Shown one piece after another: positions 4,942 to 8,649 of a DNA stretch of 8,649 bases. Each line of letters opens with the position of its first letter. Position 1 is the stretch's first letter. This stretch comes from an uncultured Eubacteriales bacterium. Lineage in GTDB: Bacteria; Bacillota; Clostridia; Christensenellales; Borkfalkiaceae. The stretch is from the NCBI GenBank assembly GCA_900549005.1, contig URMT01000067.1, positions 1 to 8,649 of the forward strand, written 5' to 3'. The notes under the pieces are model-generated. The model saw only the letters and a list, made by a program, of their open reading frames with translations. It ran no database searches and had not been told where the DNA came from. Both the position numbers and the translations under genes were made by a program.

Positions 4942-7900
4942 TTATACCAGTTTCACGTCGGCGTCGTCCAGCCAGATGCTTAGCTCTGCCAGAAGCCCGC
5001 GGCAGTAATTTACACCGCCGCCGAGGCGGAACTTTTTATCTCCGCGCTTTATTGCGCACGCCGTTTCGCCCTCGTAATTGCCGAGCATAGCCACAAGCTC
5101 GTCGAAATCCTCTTCTGAAAGCGCCGTTGCGTTGAGCCACAGAATATCGCGCTTGGGCCCGGGTTCTTCGGGCTTTTTCACGCCGCTCCCGGCGGTTGTG
5201 TCGAACGCCGCTATACTGTCGAGAATTATGGTGGGTTCCTTGCCGTTGTCGAGGTCGAGTTTGCCGTTCACCCTGACGATTTTATCGTTTAAGATAAGCC
5301 CCCTGTACCTTTCATATATTGCAGGGAAGGCGAGGCACTCCACGCTGCCGTACACGTCTTCGAGCGTGATGAACGCCATATGCGCGCCCGTGCGCTTGGT
5401 TACGGTCTTTTTGAAAGCCGTTATAATGCCGCCCATAGAAACCTGCATACCGCTTTTAAAAGAGTTGTAAGTTCTTTCGCCGTCGTCGTCTTCCGTATAA
5501 TCGTCCAGAAGCGAACAGTTGAAATTGCAGTCGCCGAACGAATTCATATACTTTTCAAACGGGTGGCCGCTTACGTATACGCCAAGCACTTCCTTTTCTT
5601 TCGAAAGCTTTTCGTTCAGCTCGTATTCGGGTACATCGGGATAGTTTACCGTGAGTTTCTCCTCTTCTATTATATCGCCGAAGAGGCTCATCTGCGCGCT
5701 GTTCTTCTGCTTTGCAATGCTGACGGCGCGCTGATAGAGCGAATCATACACGAGTATTAGCTGCGAGCGGTGAACGCCCATAGAATCGAAGGCGCCCGCG
5801 TAAATGAGGCCCTCTATCATACGCTTATTCAAAAGCGTGGCACAGCGGGAAATAAAGTCGGGGAAGTCGGTAAACTGCCCGTGCGCGTTGCGCTCCTGTA
5901 TGACGAGGTCGATTGCCGCCTGGCCCGTGCCTTTGAGCGCCGAAAGCCCGAAGCGCACGCCGTCGTTTTCCACCGAAAACACCGTCTTGCTTCGGTTGAT
6001 GTCGGGCGGGAACACTTTTAAGCCCTTTTCTTTGAGGTACAGAACGTACTTGGTTATCTCGTCAATCTTGTTGAGTCGGTTATTCAAGATTGCGCAGATA
6101 AACTCTTTGATGTAGTACTTTTTGAGCCAGGCAGTCTGATAGGCAAGCGTTGCATACGCCGCCGCGTGCGATTTGTTGAACGCGTACGAGGCGAAGCCCT
6201 CCATATCGGCGAAAATCTTTGCGGCAACCTCGGCAGAGATGCCGTTCTTTATGCAACCTTCGATATGCGAACCGTTTACGTCGCTCGTGCCGCCGTAGAT
6301 GAACTTATCCTTCTGCGCAAGCAGCGTCTTTTTGTCCTTCTTGCCCATCGCGCGGCGCACAAGGTCGGCTTCGCCCAGCGAGAAGCCCGCAAGATACTGG
6401 AATATCTGCATTACCTGCTCCTGGTAGACAGGTATGCCGTAAGTTACTTTAAGAATCTTTTCCTCCTGCGGGCAGTCGTATGTGATTGGCTCTGACCCGT
6501 GCTTTCTGTTGCAGAAGGAGTCGATGAACTTCATAGGGCCGGGACGGTAGAGCGACACGCCCGCTATAAGGTCTTCGAGGGTATCGGGTTTAAGCTGGCG
6601 CATAAACTTTTTCATACCCCCGGCTTCGAGCTGGAACACGCCGTCGGTGTCGCCTTCGGCAATGAGTTCATAGGCGCCCGCGTCGGTATAGCCTATTACG
6701 TTGAAGTCTATATCTTTGCCGTAGTCCTCTTTGATGTAGTCGAGGCACTTTTTTATATCGGTGAGGGTAACGAGCGCAAGGAAGTCCATTTTGAGCATTC
6801 CGAGCGCCTCTATCTCCTTTGCGACGAACTGTGTGGTTATGGCGTCGTTGTGCGCGTCGCCGCCGCTGCTGTTGCGCGACAGGGGAACGTTGTCGGCTAT
6901 CTTTTTGCGGCAGATTACAACGCCCGCTGCGTGCATACCCGTCTGCCTGGGCATACCCTCTATTTTGAGCGCCATATCGATTACCGAATGGAGAGTTGCG
7001 TCGTTTTCGTACATTTCGCAGAATTCGGCGTTGCGCGCAAGTTGCAATTCGTTCAGCTTGTCGGCAATGCCCGCGCGCTTGTCTTCGTCCTGTTCGGCAA
7101 GCATTTTTTGTTTGGTCTTTTCTATGTTGAGGCCGAGAAGGTCCTTTATGGAGGTCTTGCCGTCCATTATCTTGGTGAGCCTGTCCGTTTCGGAATACGG
7201 AACGCTCATAACCCTGCCTACGTCCTTTATGGAGTTCTTGGCCGCCATAGTGCCGAACGTGACAATCTGGCAAACGTTTTCGGGATGGTATTTCCTGCGC
7301 ACGTACTCTATCGTCTCTTCGCGCCTCTCCGTACAGAAGTCGATATCGAAGTCAGGCATAGATACGCGGTCAGGGTTGAGAAATCTTTCAAACAGAAGGT
7401 CGTATTGCAGTGGCTCTACGTCGGTTATTCCTATCGAGTAGGCCACTATCGAACTTACACCCGAGCCACGCCCCGGGCCTACGGGTATGCCCTGCTCCCT
7501 CGACCAGTTTATGAAGTCCCACACTATGAGGTAATATTCGGCGTAACCCATCGAACAGATTACGCCAAGTTCGTAGTCGGCGCGCTCGCGCTCCCTCTGC
7601 GTGACCGTGCCATACCTTCTTTTCAGACCCTCGTCGGTGAGTTTTCTGAGGTATTGTTCGGGCGTGCTGCCGTCGGGCGGTTCGTACCCCGGAATGAGCG
7701 AGGTGTCCCTTATGGGGTATCCCTTTTTATTGAGATTGAACGCAGGCTCTGTCACCTTATCAGCTATCGCGCGGGTGTTGGATATTGCCTTGGGCAGGTT
7801 GGGAAAAAGCTCGGCCATTTCGTCGCCCGACTTGAAGTAAAACTCCTGCGTTTCGAACTTCATTCGCTTGGGGTCGTCGAGCGTCTTTTTCATCTGTATG

Positions 7901-8553
7901 CACATCAGCACGTCCTGCATATCGGCGTCCTCTTTTCTGAGGTAATGCACGTCGTTGGTGGCCACAATCTCGGCGCCTATTTCGTCGGCAAGGCGCACCA
8001 GAAGGGGCAGAACGCGCTTTTCTTCGTCCAGCCCGTGGTTCTGAATTTCAATGTAAAAATCTTCGCCGAAAATGCCTTGCAGATAGAGCGCAAGCTGTTT
8101 TGCGCCCTCGTAATCGCCGTTTAAAAGCCTTCTGGGGATTCCTCCCGCAACGCACGCCGAAAGGCAGATTACACCTTCGGAATGTTCTTTGAGCACCTTA
8201 TAATCAATCTTCGGCTTGTAGTAAAAACCGTCTACGAACGCCATAGAATCGAGCTGGACGAGGTTTTTATACCCCGCCTTGTTCTTTGCGAGAAGTATGA
8301 GGTGTTCGGATATGTTGGCCGACTTGTCGTGCATATCCTTGGTTACGTAAAATTCACAGCCGATTATGTATTTTATGCCCGCGGCTGCCGCCTTTTCGGC
8401 AAAGTGCAGCGTGCCGTACATATTTCCGTGGTCGGTCATACACACGGTGTCTATCGCGTTTTCCTTGCAATAATCGATAAGGTTGTCTATTTTGCACGCG
8501 CCGTCCAGAAGCGAATACTCCGTATGCAGGTGCAGATGTACGAAATCTGTCAT
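4942..8553 (-). CDS. dnaE: DNA polymerase III alpha subunit
   Basis: A replicative DNA polymerase of 1203 residues. The N-terminal PHP domain opens VHLHLHTEYSLLDG. Its metal-ligand motifs appear retained: His8/His10, Asp17, TDHG at 40-43, Glu67, His84 and NDVH at 200-203. The palm holds GPGRGSG (359-365) and PDFDIDF (400-406), with catalytic Asp401 and Asp403; Asp590 in KMDFLAL is the third. Fingers and thumb motifs include YRPGPM (669-674), YQEQVMQI (710-717) and FNKSHAAAYA (792-801). GLSALKGTG (869-877) is the helix-hairpin-helix region. QMSLFGD (954-960) is a likely internal beta-clamp-binding motif. Residues 1036-1115 form the OB fold, and a short C-terminal domain follows. The ATG at 8553 has GAGGAAA at 8557-8563. 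No intein or frameshift is seen. Whether a separate PolC exists in this genome cannot be judged here. Confidence 0.98.
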   Translation of the reverse strand: MTDFVHLHLHTEYSLLDGACKIDNLIDYCKENAIDTVCMTDHGNMYGTLHFAEKAAAAGIKYIIGCEFYVTKDMHDKSANISEHLILLAKNKAGYKNLVQLDSMAFVDGFYYKPKIDYKVLKEHSEGVICLSACVAGGIPRRLLNGDYEGAKQLALYLQGIFGEDFYIEIQNHGLDEEKRVLPLLVRLADEIGAEIVATNDVHYLRKEDADMQDVLMCIQMKKTLDDPKRMKFETQEFYFKSGDEMAELFPNLPKAISNTRAIADKVTEPAFNLNKKGYPIRDTSLIPGYEPPDGSTPEQYLRKLTDEGLKRRYGTVTQRERERADYELGVICSMGYAEYYLIVWDFINWSREQGIPVGPGRGSGVSSIVAYSIGITDVEPLQYDLLFERFLNPDRVSMPDFDIDFCTERREETIEYVRRKYHPENVCQIVTFGTMAAKNSIKDVGRVMSVPYSETDRLTKIMDGKTSIKDLLGLNIEKTKQKMLAEQDEDKRAGIADKLNELQLARNAEFCEMYENDATLHSVIDMALKIEGMPRQTGMHAAGVVICRKKIADNVPLSRNSSGGDAHNDAITTQFVAKEIEALGMLKMDFLALVTLTDIKKCLDYIKEDYGKDIDFNVIGYTDAGAYELIAEGDTDGVFQLEAGGMKKFMRQLKPDTLEDLIAGVSLYRPGPMKFIDSFCNRKHGSEPITYDCPQEEKILKVTYGIPVYQEQVMQIFQYLAGFSLGEADLVRRAMGKKDKKTLLAQKDKFIYGGTSDVNGSHIEGCIKNGISAEVAAKIFADMEGFASYAFNKSHAAAYATLAYQTAWLKKYYIKEFICAILNNRLNKIDEITKYVLYLKEKGLKVFPPDINRSKTVFSVENDGVRFGLSALKGTGQAAIDLVIQERNAHGQFTDFPDFISRCATLLNKRMIEGLIYAGAFDSMGVHRSQLILVYDSLYQRAVSIAKQKNSAQMSLFGDIIEEEKLTVNYPDVPEYELNEKLSKEKEVLGVYVSGHPFEKYMNSFGDCNFNCSLLDDYTEDDDGERTYNSFKSGMQVSMGGIITAFKKTVTKRTGAHMAFITLEDVYGSVECLAFPAIYERYRGLILNDKIVRVNGKLDLDNGKEPTIILDSIAAFDTTAGSGVKKPEEPGPKRDILWLNATALSEEDFDELVAMLGNYEGETACAIKRGDKKFRLGGGVNYCRGLLAELSIWLDDADVKLV

Positions 8554-8649
8554 TTATTTCCTCGTAAAATCGTGTTAAAGTAAATGCGCCCGATAAAAAA
8601 AGCGCGTTCAGGTATGTTTCTGCTTTGCAGGCTTCCGAATAAAGCGGCG

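Noticed and set aside
6499..8124. A 541-codon open frame on the plus strand opposite dnaE
   Set aside because: It is fully antisense to the conserved dnaE coding sequence, has no recognisable motif and no convincing ribosome binding site. It is best explained by codon bias of the real gene leaving the opposite frame open.
8554..8649. The 3' end of an upstream gene overlapping the dnaE start as ATGA on the minus strand
   Set aside because: One frame stays open for 32 codons and stops in the ATGA, but another frame is open too. The peptide resembles nothing I know, and the stretch is too short to separate coding sequence from leader. I also saw no convincing dnaE promoter in these bases.
1..8649. 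CRISPR arrays, tRNA or rRNA genes
   Set aside because: No regularly spaced direct repeats, cloverleaf sequences or rRNA-like segments were seen on either strand.

Overview
The window looks like the chromosome of a low-to-moderate GC Firmicute, most likely an uncultured member of the Clostridia. The reasons are the dnaE then pfkA gene order, strong AGGAGG-type ribosome binding sites, AT-rich intergenic gaps with sigma-A style promoter hexamers, U-tract hairpin terminators, and a lipoprotein with collagen-like Gly-X-Y tracts of a kind common in gut clostridia. The lineage is an inference from these traits; no rRNA or other taxonomic marker is present.

Layout from left to right. (1) Positions 1-813, minus strand: the N-terminal 271 residues of a lipoprotein with two collagen-like tracts, whose 3' end lies outside the window. 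(2) Positions 814-1039: an AT-rich divergent intergenic region with minus-strand -10-like hexamers and a 37-bp dyad. (3) Positions 1040-1723, plus strand: a small serine recombinase of the resolvase/invertase family, the only plus-strand gene. It ends at a strong bidirectional terminator near 1784-1820. (4) Positions 1866-8553: four genes on the minus strand. In transcription order these are dnaE (DNA polymerase III alpha), pfkA (ATP-dependent 6-phosphofructokinase), a PfkB-family sugar-phosphate kinase resembling 1-phosphofructokinase, and a 233-residue protein with two copies of a four-cysteine module that I do not recognise.

The housekeeping block is split into separately controlled units. 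A long hairpin follows dnaE, and pfkA has its own near-consensus extended -10 promoter. A second hairpin terminator lies between pfkA and the PfkB-type kinase, so the kinase and the Cys-module gene must be made by readthrough or from a promoter inside pfkA. PfkA makes fructose 1,6-bisphosphate from fructose 6-phosphate. The PfkB kinase, if it acts on fructose 1-phosphate, would feed the same pool. No PTS transporter or sugar regulator is present to confirm its substrate.

The least ordinary parts are the duplicated Cys-module protein and the lone recombinase with possible recombinase half-sites on both sides of its gene. A run of nine Gs just after the lipid-anchor cysteine of the lipoprotein is also notable. 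None of these is proof of a new system. The dnaE and pfkA genes look conventional.
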